Part shown: positions 1 through 7,532 of the stretch, in pieces
Layout of the letters: each line of letters starts with the position of its first letter
Numbering within the stretch: position 1 is the stretch's first letter
Assembly (NCBI GenBank): GCA_945899335.1
Contig: CAMDIP010000012.1
Coordinates: 1 to 15,593, forward strand
Direction of reading: 5' to 3'
DNA from: Bordetella parapertussis
Lineage (GTDB): Bacteria > Pseudomonadota > Gammaproteobacteria > Burkholderiales > Burkholderiaceae_C
DNA: 15,593 bases
The notes under the pieces: model-generated
Told to the model about the DNA's origin: nothing
The model's input: the letters and a program-made list of their open reading frames with translations, nothing else
Databases searched by the model: none
Made by a program: the position numbers and the translations under genes

Positions 1-779
1 AAGGTGCGCACCGTGCCTTGCAGCTCGCAGCTGTTGGCCACCACATTGGTCGCGTCACCCGCGTGGATCATGGTGACCGAAATGACGCCTGCATCGATGG
101 GCTTCAAGTTGCGCGACACAATGGTTTGAAAAGCTTGCACCATCTCGCAGGCGATGGGCACAGGGTCTATGCCGTTGTGCGGCAAAGCGGCGTGACAGCC
201 TTTGCCGCGGATGGTGATTTTGAACTCGTTGCTTGACGCCATCACTGGCCCCGCGCTGACCGCCAAAGTGCCCACAGGCATGCCCGGCCAGTTGTGCAGA
301 CCGAACACTGCGTCCACAGGAAATTGCTTGAACAAGCCGTCTTTGATCATCTCGCGCGCGCCACCACCACCTTCTTCGGCGGGTTGGAAAATCAGCACCA
401 CGGTGCCATCAAAGTTTTTGTGCTTGGCCAAATGCTGCGCTGCTGCCAACAACATGGCGGTGTGACCATCGTGGCCGCAGGCGTGCATCTTGCCGGGGTG
501 TTTGCTGGCGTGAGCGAAGGTGTTGGCCTCGTTCACAGGCAAAGCATCCATATCGGCACGTAAACCAATGGAGCGTTTGCCAGTGCCGTTTTTGATAACA
601 CCCACCACACCGGTGGTACCCATGCCACGGTGCACCTCAATGCCCCACTCGGTCAACTTGCCCGCCACTACATCGGCGGTACGCTGCTCTTGGAAGCACA
701 GTTCGGGGTGGGCGTGTATGTCACGGCGCACCGCAATGATGCTGGCCGCTTCGGTGGCGATGGAGTCGAGCAGTTTCAT
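1..779 (-). CDS. M20-family amidohydrolase / aminoacylase (hippurate-hydrolase type), partial
   Basis: Partial gene: 259 codons are visible from the ATG at 779 and the frame leaves the window with no stop. Family members are usually about 390-400 aa, so the last third is missing. M20D amidohydrolases are metal-dependent cytoplasmic enzymes that remove acyl groups from N-acyl amino acids or related amides. Visible motifs: HAHPEL near residues 22-27, RADMDALP at 74-81, the metal-binding CGHDGH at 101-106, the acidic pair in QPAEEGGGGA (E135/E136), and LHNWP with H162. These cover the expected Cys/His/Glu ligands of the first half of the catalytic domain and the start of the dimerisation (lid) domain at CHAALPH. 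The start is supported by AGGGTG a few bases upstream. It is divergent from the Mo-oxidoreductase, with the repeat element between them. The family is confident; the substrate is unknown. Confidence 0.93.
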   Translation of the reverse strand, partial: MKLLDSIATEAASIIAVRRDIHAHPELCFQEQRTADVVAGKLTEWGIEVHRGMGTTGVVGVIKNGTGKRSIGLRADMDALPVNEANTFAHASKHPGKMHACGHDGHTAMLLAAAQHLAKHKNFDGTVVLIFQPAEEGGGGAREMIKDGLFKQFPVDAVFGLHNWPGMPVGTLAVSAGPVMASSNEFKITIRGKGCHAALPHNGIDPVPIACEMVQAFQTIVSRNLKPIDAGVISVTMIHAGDATNVVANSCELQGTVRT

Positions 780-824
780 AAGTTCACCCTCTGTATTTGG
801 CTTGGGGAATTAGTCTACCCGATC

Positions 825-1061
825 CGTCTTTGCGAAAGGCTCAGCCCCGAAGCATTCACCCGTCATTGCGTCCGCAGCGAAGCAATCTAGCGCCGCGTGC
901 CGCAGGCTCGGCCTCGCCTCCATGCTGGCACAACGTCGGCTACGGCCGACCTGCGCCACTCGCTGTGCAATGTCATTTTGGTCCTTGCTCAACAGAGTTA
1001 GTAACCCTTGGTGGTTGCCGTGGGGGCAGATTGCTTCGGGGCTTTGCCCCTCGCAAAGACG
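825..1061. repeat. Repeat-bounded non-coding element with inverted ends (MITE/REP-like)
   Basis: Three copies of a module CGTCWTTGCG-(7 or 13 nt)-CGAAGCAWTC are seen. Two are in plus orientation at 825-857 and 861-887, and one is inverted at 1029-1061. The outer copies are inverted relative to each other and match at 28 of 33 positions. The right copy holds a perfect GGGGC-TTT-GCCCC hairpin (1038-1050) flanked by pairing TTGC/GCAA. The interior has a perfect 6-bp stem with a TACG loop (GTCGGC 935-940, GCCGAC 945-950). No transposase or other gene lies inside. Repeats of this kind, with GTCATTGCG and GAAGCAATC ends, are dispersed in many proteobacterial genomes. Whether this one is mobile is inference; no target-site duplication was found. 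Confidence 0.7.
1038..1050. other. GC-rich hairpin just upstream of the Mo-oxidoreductase start
   Basis: GGGGC (1038-1042) and GCCCC (1046-1050) form a perfect 5-bp stem around a TTT loop. Further pairing of TTGC (1031-1034) with GCAA (1053-1056) lies across a small internal loop. It belongs to the right-hand copy of the repeat module and ends 25 bases before the ATG at 1076. In mRNA it would lie in the 5' leader of the downstream gene. There is no U-tract after it, so it is not a standard terminator. Confidence 0.5.
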
Positions 1062-1075
1062 TGCAAAATGCAGCT

Positions 1076-3133
1076 ATGACTTACACCAGCATGACATCCA
1101 GCGTCTTGGGCGCCTGCCCCCATGACTGCCCTGACACCTGTTCATTGCTAACCACCGTGCAAGACGGGGTGGCAATCAAGGTGCAGGGCAACCCCAACCA
1201 CCCCCTGACGGATGGCGTACTGTGCACCAAGGTGTCTCGCTACACCGAACGCACCTACCACCCCGATCGGGTGCTTTACCCTATGAAACGTGTGGGCCCC
1301 AAGGGCAGCGGCCAGTTCCAGCAGGTCAGTTGGGATGCAGCCTTGAGCGACATCGCTACACGCTTGAATGCCATTGCTGACAAACACCCCGAACGCATAC
1401 TGCCTTACAGCTATGCGGGCACCATGGGCATGGTGCAAGGCGAGTCCATCGCCATGCGGTTTTTCAACCTGCTGGGTGCTGCAAAACTCGACCGCACAAT
1501 TTGCTCTAGCGCTGGCGGCGAAGCCTTGGCGCAAACCTTTGGGAGCAAGGTGGGCATGAAGGTTCAGCATTTCGCGGAGTCCAAACTCATCCTCATCTGG
1601 GGCAGCAACGTCATCACCAGCAGCGTGCATTTTTGGCGCATCGCGCAAGAGGCGAAACGCCACGGCGCCAAGTTGGTGTGCATAGACCCGCGCCGAACCG
1701 AAACCGCCGACAAATGCGATGTGCATCTGGCCCTCAATCCTGGCACCGACGCAGCGCTTGCATTAGCGTTGATGCACGAGCTCATCACCCACGATTGGCT
1801 GGACCACGACTACATTCAAAATCACACCGTGGGTTTTGAGGCCTTGCGCGAACGCGCTTTGCAATGGCCTCCCGAGCGCGCTGGCGAGGTATGTGGCTTG
1901 AAGGCGGAAGACATCCGTCAACTCGCCCACGACTACGCGCATACCAAGCCTGCCGCGATTCGCCTGAACTACGGTGTGCAGCGCTCCAGAGGCGGCGGCA
2001 ACGCGGTACGCGCCGTGGCTTGCCTGCCCGCACTCACCGGCGCTTGGCGCCACCGTGCTGGCGGCGTGGTACTGAGCGCTTCAGGTCATGCTTTGCACAA
2101 TGGTGTAGCTTTGCAACGCCCCGATTTGCACACCCATGCAACGGCACCGCTCATCAACATGAGCACCATCGGCGACGCCTTGAATACGCAGGGCTTGGTC
2201 GAAGCCTTGGTGGTCTACAACAGCAACCCCGTGGCGGTGGCTCCCGAGTCGGCCAAGGTAGTGAAAGGCTTTGCGCGAGAAGATTTGTTCACCGTGGTGC
2301 TGGAACACTTTATGACCGACACCGCCGACCATGCCGACTATGTGCTGCCCGCGACCACGCAACTCGAGCACTGGGACATTCACAACAGCTATGGCCACAC
2401 CGATATGGTGCTGAATCGCCCCGCCATCGCGCCCATGGGTGAGGCCAAAACCAATACGCAAATTTTTCGTGAACTGGCATCCAGAATGGGCATGGACAAC
2501 CCCTTGCTGCAAGAAGACGACGAAAGCCTGTGCCGCTTGGCGCTGCAAAACCCACGCAACTTGCAAAGCGCCGCGCCGGTCACTTGGGATGCCTTGTTAA
2601 AGGATGGTTTTGCCCATTGGCCAGTGGCTGATGCGCCATTTGCGCAGGGTGGTTTCCCCACGGCCTCGGGCAAGTGTGAGTTCTTCAGCGAACGCTTGGC
2701 GGCGCAAGGGCTTGACGGCCTGCCCGACTACCTGCCCAACTATGAACCCGCCAATGCACAAGCCACCTACCCGCTGGCGATGATTTCACCGCCTGCGCGC
2801 AATTTTTTGAACTCCAGCTTTGTGAATGTGAAAAGCCTGCGCGACATGGAGGGCGAACCGCTCCTTGAAATTCACCCTGATGACGCCGCCACAAGGCAGG
2901 TCAAAGACGGGGCGATGGTGCGTGTTTTCAATGACCGCGGCAGCTACCAGTGCAAAGCGCAGATCAGCACCCGCGCCCAAGTGGGTATGGTGGTGGGACT
3001 GGGTATTTGGTGGCGCAAGCTCGGCACCGATGGCAAGAACGTCAACGAACTCACCTCGCAACGACTCACCGACATGGGCCGCGCACCGGTGTTCTACGAC
3101 TGCGCGGTGCAGGTTGAAACGTTGGTGGCTTAA
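1076..3133 (+). CDS. Molybdopterin-dependent oxidoreductase with 4Fe-4S site (COG0243, YyaE-like)
   Basis: A 685-residue protein of the DMSO-reductase/formate-dehydrogenase superfamily. The N-terminus carries a 4Fe-4S motif C-x3-C-x3-C-x27-C (C14, C18, C22, C50; core CPHDCPDTC). C143 in [10 protein letters not shown] sits where the family places the protein ligand to Mo/W, which would make it cysteine-ligated. The C-terminal part has the cofactor-binding domain ([24 protein letters not shown]). No signal peptide or twin-arginine motif is seen, so it is probably cytoplasmic. The reaction is unknown for this subgroup; Bacillus YyaE is a relative. No electron-transfer or membrane subunit gene is adjacent. 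The frame stays open upstream to 797 through the repeat element, but homology-like sequence begins only near residue 10, so ATG 1076 or ATG 1091 is the likely start. Neither has a clear ribosome binding site. The stop overlaps the stop of coaX. Confidence 0.9.
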   Translation: MTYTSMTSSVLGACPHDCPDTCSLLTTVQDGVAIKVQGNPNHPLTDGVLCTKVSRYTERTYHPDRVLYPMKRVGPKGSGQFQQVSWDAALSDIATRLNAIADKHPERILPYSYAGTMGMVQGESIAMRFFNLLGAAKLDRTICSSAGGEALAQTFGSKVGMKVQHFAESKLILIWGSNVITSSVHFWRIAQEAKRHGAKLVCIDPRRTETADKCDVHLALNPGTDAALALALMHELITHDWLDHDYIQNHTVGFEALRERALQWPPERAGEVCGLKAEDIRQLAHDYAHTKPAAIRLNYGVQRSRGGGNAVRAVACLPALTGAWRHRAGGVVLSASGHALHNGVALQRPDLHTHATAPLINMSTIGDALNTQGLVEALVVYNSNPVAVAPESAKVVKGFAREDLFTVVLEHFMTDTADHADYVLPATTQLEHWDIHNSYGHTDMVLNRPAIAPMGEAKTNTQIFRELASRMGMDNPLLQEDDESLCRLALQNPRNLQSAAPVTWDALLKDGFAHWPVADAPFAQGGFPTASGKCEFFSERLAAQGLDGLPDYLPNYEPANAQATYPLAMISPPARNFLNSSFVNVKSLRDMEGEPLLEIHPDDAATRQVKDGAMVRVFNDRGSYQCKAQISTRAQVGMVVGLGIWWRKLGTDGKNVNELTSQRLTDMGRAPVFYDCAVQVETLVA

Positions 3134-3918
3134 CGTGCAGGCACAGCAGCCAAGCGCTGTGCGGCTATTTCGCGCAGGCCATCAAAAATCAAGCCATCGA
3201 TCAACTCACAACTGACCGACATGCTGGGTGCCATCTTCCAACCCGCGCCACCCGTCATATAGCAAAGCGGTTCGGCGTGGCAGTTCGAACGCACATGCTG
3301 CACCATGCGCTCGACCGCACCGGCAATCGCAAACGTGCCACCACTGGTGAGGGCGTCGCTGGTGTTGGTGGGAAAAGCGCGGACCTCACCGGTGGGCACC
3401 CGTAAGCCCGCAGTGCCAGACTCCAAAGCACGCAGCATGATGCCGTGGCCAGGCAAGATCAAGCCGCCTAAAAACTCGCCCTCGGCTGAAATCGCTTCCA
3501 CCGTGACGGCCGTGCCGACCATCACCACCACCATGGGTCGAGCGGCGGCGGCTGCAGTTTGCGCCCGCATATGCGCCAATGCGCCGATCATGGCGACCCA
3601 GCGGTCCGCGCCTAGCCGTGCGGGGTGGTCATAGCCATTCACCAAACCGGCTTCTTTTGCAGACGACACCACCCAATGCGGGGTCAAATCCCACAACTCA
3701 AGCTGCTCTTCCACCCGACGGCGCACCGCTTCACCGGCCACGATGCAGCCCAACATGCGATCGGGGACCGGCAATTTGCCCCATTCGTCGTCGACAAGCT
3801 TGTCGATGTTTTCTAAAAATACCGCGCCCTGCGCGAGCAACTGCGATTGGGGATGAGGGGCGTCGTACATCGCCCACTTCAAGCGGGTATTGCCAACGTC
3901 AAGTGCGATAAATGCCAT
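3130..3918 (-). CDS. coaX: Type III pantothenate kinase
   Basis: CoaX phosphorylates pantothenate with ATP, the first step of coenzyme A synthesis, in the cytoplasm. The 262-residue reading is the usual size. Visible motifs: the phosphate-loop-like [10 protein letters not shown] at 6-15, GADRW at 103-107 with the likely catalytic Asp D105, [10 protein letters not shown] at 134-143, the glycine-rich GGLILPG segment and [13 protein letters not shown]. The residue before xGTA, often Asp in the family, is Met (M133). I start at ATG 3918 because [11 protein letters not shown] is the family N-terminus. A GTG at 3969, directly after the reductase stop (TGAGTG), would add 17 residues without family resemblance. 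No good ribosome binding site is seen for either start. The gene is last in the minus-strand series and its stop shares bases with the convergent Mo-oxidoreductase stop. The biosynthetic role suggests only a positional link to the transporter operon. Confidence 0.92.
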   Translation of the reverse strand: MAFIALDVGNTRLKWAMYDAPHPQSQLLAQGAVFLENIDKLVDDEWGKLPVPDRMLGCIVAGEAVRRRVEEQLELWDLTPHWVVSSAKEAGLVNGYDHPARLGADRWVAMIGALAHMRAQTAAAAARPMVVVMVGTAVTVEAISAEGEFLGGLILPGHGIMLRALESGTAGLRVPTGEVRAFPTNTSDALTSGGTFAIAGAVERMVQHVRSNCHAEPLCYMTGGAGWKMAPSMSVSCELIDGLIFDGLREIAAQRLAAVPAR

Positions 3919-3969
3919 AGAAGGATTGCGAAGCAACAGAGGGCGAGATGTTACCCATCTGCACGCCAC

Positions 3970-4539
3970 TCAGGTTTGTCGAAAAGCCTTGGCAAATTGA
4001 AAAACTTCTTCAGCCACGGTTTGGCAAGCTTGAACAGCCAAGGGGTCGGCGGCTTTGTCAGCGCTGCCAAAGGGCTGCGCAGTGACATTCAAAGTAGCGC
4101 CATAGGGCGTAGGCCAGCCGCGCAAGGTATGGACGATATCGCGCATGGAGGACAGCGTGGTACCCATGGCCTGTGCGCCATGGGCACAAACGATGCACCC
4201 CACGGCACGGCCCGACAAATACACCCGCTCATCGCCGCGCATGTCCTCGATGTAATCGATGGCGTTTTTCACCAAACCCGACAGACCGCCATGGTAGGAG
4301 GGACTGGCGAAGATGATGCCATCGGCATGGCGCAAGGCGTCTACCAAAGCGAGTTCGGCGGGGCTGCGCTCGGTACGCGCAGGGTCGTAAAGCGCCAGCA
4401 GCAAATCGGCACCGGCAAAAAGGCGGGTGTCGCAGCCCAAGCTTTGGGCGTGTGCCAGGGCAATTTTGAGGGCTTTTTCGCTGGAGGATCCGTCGCGCAA
4501 GGTGCCGCCCAAGCCGACAATACTAAGGGGTTGTGTCAT
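3970..4539 (-). CDS. NAD(P)H-dependent FMN reductase-like flavoprotein
   Basis: A 189-residue flavodoxin-fold protein of the NADPH-dependent FMN reductase family. Such enzymes use NAD(P)H to reduce FMN or act as flavin-bound quinone/azo reductases. The FMN phosphate-binding loop is GGTLRDGSSSEKAL at residues 11-24 (family pattern GSxRxxSxS). The second signature is SPSYHGGLSGLVKNAIDY from about 79, which resembles the P-x-Y-x-G-s-x-x-g-x-lKN motif that stacks on the isoalloxazine ring. The start at ATG 4539 matches the family N-terminus (SIVGLGGTLR). A GTG at 4572 would add 11 residues. It lies 63 bases after the amidase and directly before coaX, all on one strand. In catabolic clusters such proteins often feed reduced flavin to a two-component monooxygenase, but none is visible here, so the partner is unknown. 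Confidence 0.87.
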   Translation of the reverse strand: MTQPLSIVGLGGTLRDGSSSEKALKIALAHAQSLGCDTRLFAGADLLLALYDPARTERSPAELALVDALRHADGIIFASPSYHGGLSGLVKNAIDYIEDMRGDERVYLSGRAVGCIVCAHGAQAMGTTLSSMRDIVHTLRGWPTPYGATLNVTAQPFGSADKAADPLAVQACQTVAEEVFQFAKAFRQT

Positions 4540-4602
4540 AGGTTTCTTTGTTAACCCATGATGATCGCACACGCCCCATAAAAGCCTCGACCTGAAGGTG
4601 CG

Positions 4603-6012
4603 TTAAGAAAGCACAGGTCTTTGCATGGGGTAGCAAGCTTGCAAAGCCTGCGCGGCTTGCAACAACTTCGCATCGCCGAACATTGTGCCCACCAACTGCA
4701 CCCCCATGGGCAATCCATCTAAGGTGAGGCCGCAGGGAAGGCTAATGGCGGGTTGTTGGCTCAAATTGAACGGGTAACTGAACGGCGTCCAGCCCAGCAT
4801 GGCGGCTGAGTTCATGACGCTGTGACCCGCAGGCAGTGCTTTGAAAGCGGTCACCGCCGTACTGGGTGTCAGTATCAGATCAAAGCGTTGCATGAACTGT
4901 CGCAGATGCGAGCCTAATACGCCACGGCGTTGGGTCAGTGCATGGATGGCATTGGCGTCCAACTGTGCGCCCAGCTCGGCTTGGGATTTGAAGTCAGGGT
5001 CGGTCAAAGCTTGTTGAGAGGGGTTCAAGGTTTGCCACACTTGGTAAGCACCGGCAAACCACAACCCAGTGCTGATGTCCAAGGGGTCTTCTGTCAACGG
5101 GTCGACCTGCTCTACCACCGCACCCAAGTCCTGCAAATGCTTGGCTGCCTGCGCAGTGGCAGCGGCAATTTCGGGATCAACATTTTTGGCGTACCCCAAG
5201 GTGGGCGAGTACGCCACCCGCAGACCCTTGACGCCGCCCTTCAAGCCAGCCAAGTAGTCCACACCGTCAAAAGGCAAAGAGGTCCAGTCGCGGGCATCGG
5301 GCAAGGCGATGGCGTTCATCAACAGCGCCACTTCCTCCACTGTCATGGCGTGGGGACCCAAATGCGCGACCGAGCCAAAAGGCGACAAAGGGTAGGCCGG
5401 CACACGGCCAAAGCTGGGCTTGAACCCCACATTGCCGCAAAACGCGGCTGGAATGCGCACACTGCCCGCGCCATCGGTGCCTATGGCCAAGGGTCCCAAG
5501 CCTGCGCTCACCGCAGCGGATGCGCCGCCCGACGACCCGCCGGGTGTTCGCGCAGGGTTCCAAGGGTTGCGGCTGATACCGGTCAGAAGTGAATTGGTTT
5601 CGCCTTTGCAACCGAACTCGGGCGTGGTGGTTTTTCCCAAGAGCACCGCGCCGGCTTCGCGCAAACGTGCAGTAACTGGTGCATCCACCTCCCAAGGCTG
5701 ATCTGGGTTGACGGTTTTGCTGCCGCGCAAAGTCGGCCAACCTTGGGTGAGGATCAGGTCTTTGATGGACATGGGCACGCCGTCCAAAGACAAGACGCCC
5801 GCGCCACTGCGGCGGTGCGCTTGCCATCTGGCCTCACTTTGGCGGGCGCTGGCCATGGCCGCGGCTTCATCGATCAAGCAAAACGCGTTGAGCAGAGGGT
5901 TCAAACGTGCGATGCGTTGCAGCACCGCCTGCGTGGCCTCCACGGGAGAAGCCTCACCGCTGCGATACAGGCCTAACAGTTGTATGGCGGTAAATTGGGT
6001 CAGGTCGGTCAT
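4603..6012 (-). CDS. Amidase-signature family amidase (operon copy)
   Basis: A 469-residue serine amidohydrolase of the amidase-signature family, which hydrolyses carboxamides to acid plus ammonia or amine. The Ser-cisSer-Lys triad is visible: K84 in PMSIKDLI, cis-Ser S160 in TPGGSSGGAS, and nucleophile S184 in GTDGAGSVRIP. The more usual sequence in that last motif is GTDGGGS; here the middle Gly is Ala. The C-terminal half (GLPMGVQLVG) matches the family end. There is no signal peptide, so it is cytoplasmic. ATG 6012 is chosen because AAGGAGAA lies 6 bases upstream; the open frame to 6066 overlaps the preceding gene. It starts 14 bases after the M81 peptidase stop, so the two are almost certainly co-transcribed, suggesting sequential action on imported material. 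It is not GatA: no gatB or gatC lies nearby and the context is catabolic. The substrate cannot be inferred. Confidence 0.93.
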   Translation of the reverse strand: MTDLTQFTAIQLLGLYRSGEASPVEATQAVLQRIARLNPLLNAFCLIDEAAAMASARQSEARWQAHRRSGAGVLSLDGVPMSIKDLILTQGWPTLRGSKTVNPDQPWEVDAPVTARLREAGAVLLGKTTTPEFGCKGETNSLLTGISRNPWNPARTPGGSSGGASAAVSAGLGPLAIGTDGAGSVRIPAAFCGNVGFKPSFGRVPAYPLSPFGSVAHLGPHAMTVEEVALLMNAIALPDARDWTSLPFDGVDYLAGLKGGVKGLRVAYSPTLGYAKNVDPEIAAATAQAAKHLQDLGAVVEQVDPLTEDPLDISTGLWFAGAYQVWQTLNPSQQALTDPDFKSQAELGAQLDANAIHALTQRRGVLGSHLRQFMQRFDLILTPSTAVTAFKALPAGHSVMNSAAMLGWTPFSYPFNLSQQPAISLPCGLTLDGLPMGVQLVGTMFGDAKLLQAAQALQACYPMQRPVLS

Positions 6013-6018
6013 CCAAGC

Positions 6019-6026
6019 TTCTCCTT
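6019..6026 (-). promoter_or_regulatory. Ribosome binding site of the operon amidase
   Basis: The minus strand reads AAGGAGAA, then 6 bases, then ATG at 6012. This is the best Shine-Dalgarno match in the window. It lies directly after the TAA stop (6029-6027) of the M81 peptidase and fixes the amidase start. Confidence 0.8.
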
Positions 6027-7532
6027 TTAAGCGCTTTTGCGGGTGAGCGGGCTGAGTTTTCGCCACGGCAAATCGGCAGGGTCAGCTGCCATGGGGCCAG
6101 CGGCCTTGGCCACCAACACATGGCTGGCAATGGGTTCAAAGTCGGCGCGGAAATGGTTGGAGCTTTTCAGCACAATGAGCTTCATCGCCTCGGGCGTGAT
6201 GCCAACAGTACGCAGCATTTCGCGGTCAAAGAGTTGAGCTTTGCCGCTCACCACTGCCACCAGTACGCCTTGAATATCCAAACAAGCACTGGCACCCAAC
6301 TGGCTGGTCATGCCACGCATCATCGGGCCCTTGAGAACACAACGGCCATCGCTTACTGCCAACACCTTGGCGCGAGCCGCCAACGGCGCGTCGCTCATGC
6401 CCGCATAGGTAGACACCGAGACACCCAGCACCACATCAATGTCTGCGCCCACCCCAGCGGCACAGGCCACTGCCGCTACCTCGGGGTGGTAGAGCAAGCC
6501 CAGGGCGACGGCTTGCGGGTAGCGTTGGCCAGCCCCTTGTTGGAGCAAGGCGTGGAGCATGCCAGTGGTGTTGCTGTCGCCACCCGCGCCGGGGTTGTCT
6601 TGGGTATCGGCAATCAACACAGGGCGTGTGTGTTGTGCCGCCAAAGCCAAGGCTTGCGTGACAACTTCTCGAGCAGGTAAAAAATCCATGCGCCACTGCG
6701 CGGGGGAAGAGGCCATGGTGTTTAAAGCATCCGCCGCCGCTTTTGCCTGAAAGGGCTCTTCGCCATAAGCCCACAACACCGGCCCGCACTCCTCGAAATC
6801 GGCAGCGGGAAAGCCCATGCAAAAACTCAGCACGCAAGTGTGTTCGCGATCGATGTCAGCCATGGCTACGTAAATGTCTTTGGCGGGTTGCAACCAAGTC
6901 GACTGCGCATTGAGCGAAATCAAATACGGCAAGCGGTGTACCACCACAGCCTCGCGTCGGCCCAAACGCAAGCGCCTTTGCAGCAAGTCGGCGACACGCT
7001 CGCCCGTTTCTGCCATGTCGATGTGCGGGTAGGTGCGGTAGGCCACCAGCGCATCGGCAAGCGCCAACATGCGGTGGGTGACGTTGGCGTGTAAGTCAAG
7101 GCTTGCTACCACGGGCATGTGTTCACCGACCAAGGCGCGTACACGCGCGAGCAACTCGCCCTCGGCATCATCGGCGTGTTCGGCCACCGCGGCGCCGTGC
7201 AAATCGAGGTAGACCGCATCTAAGCCTTGCGTCAAAGCCTCTTGCAAGTCTTGCAGGATGTCGCCGGCGATGCGCTCAAACGCATCACGTGTCACAAAGG
7301 AAGACGGGCTGGCACCCGCCCACACCGACGGCCACAGCTGCCAGCCATGGCGTTTGGCCGCGTCTATAAAACCACCCACCGGAATGTTCACGCCGGTGAA
7401 CTGCGCTTGCATCGCCTGGCCACGGATGTAAGCAGGAAACGCGTCGCCTCGGTTGAACGCCGCCCAATCGGCCAAGCTGGGCGCAAAGGTATTGGTCTCG
7501 TGCTGAAAGCCTGCGATAAAAACCTTGGTCAT
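6027..7532 (-). CDS. M81-family metallopeptidase (MlrC-like)
   Basis: A 501-residue member of peptidase family M81, founded by MlrC, which hydrolyses linearised microcystin and its tetrapeptide product. Most family members have unknown substrates. Visible family features: the N-terminal FQHETNTFAP at 9-18, YLDLHGAA at 108-115, the likely zinc ligands D146 and H148 in SLDLHAN and H170 in YPHIDM, and the ADTQDNPGAGGDSNTTG segment that opens the C-terminal MlrC_C domain. The length is typical. No signal peptide is seen, so it acts on material brought into the cytoplasm. The start at 7532 overlaps the ATPase stop as ATGA, with GGGGTG upstream, implying translational coupling to the transporter. 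The amidase follows after 14 bases. The context suggests cleavage of an imported peptide or amide, but mlrA, mlrB and mlrD are absent, so microcystin use should not be assumed. Confidence 0.92.
   Translation of the reverse strand: MTKVFIAGFQHETNTFAPSLADWAAFNRGDAFPAYIRGQAMQAQFTGVNIPVGGFIDAAKRHGWQLWPSVWAGASPSSFVTRDAFERIAGDILQDLQEALTQGLDAVYLDLHGAAVAEHADDAEGELLARVRALVGEHMPVVASLDLHANVTHRMLALADALVAYRTYPHIDMAETGERVADLLQRRLRLGRREAVVVHRLPYLISLNAQSTWLQPAKDIYVAMADIDREHTCVLSFCMGFPAADFEECGPVLWAYGEEPFQAKAAADALNTMASSPAQWRMDFLPAREVVTQALALAAQHTRPVLIADTQDNPGAGGDSNTTGMLHALLQQGAGQRYPQAVALGLLYHPEVAAVACAAGVGADIDVVLGVSVSTYAGMSDAPLAARAKVLAVSDGRCVLKGPMMRGMTSQLGASACLDIQGVLVAVVSGKAQLFDREMLRTVGITPEAMKLIVLKSSNHFRADFEPIASHVLVAKAAGPMAADPADLPWRKLSPLTRKSA

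Noticed and set aside
825..1061. CRISPR array or insertion sequence
   Set aside because: There are only three repeat copies, in mixed orientation and without regular spacers, and no transposase or Cas gene is present.
797..1075. In-frame N-terminal extension of the Mo-oxidoreductase (93 residues)
   Set aside because: It runs through the repeat element, begins inside the leader of the divergent gene, and resembles no family N-terminus; the 4Fe-4S domain starts just after ATG 1076.
3847..4554. 235-codon open frame opposite the flavin reductase
   Set aside because: It is antisense to a well-supported gene, lacks recognisable domains, and is explained by GC-rich codon usage.
4930..5592. 220-codon open frame opposite the operon amidase
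   Set aside because: It is antisense to an intact amidase and shows low-complexity Gln/Gly/His-rich sequence typical of shadow frames.
4603..6012. GatA subunit of aspartyl/glutamyl-tRNA amidotransferase
   Set aside because: It has the same amidase signature, but there is no gatB or gatC nearby and the operon context is transport and hydrolysis.
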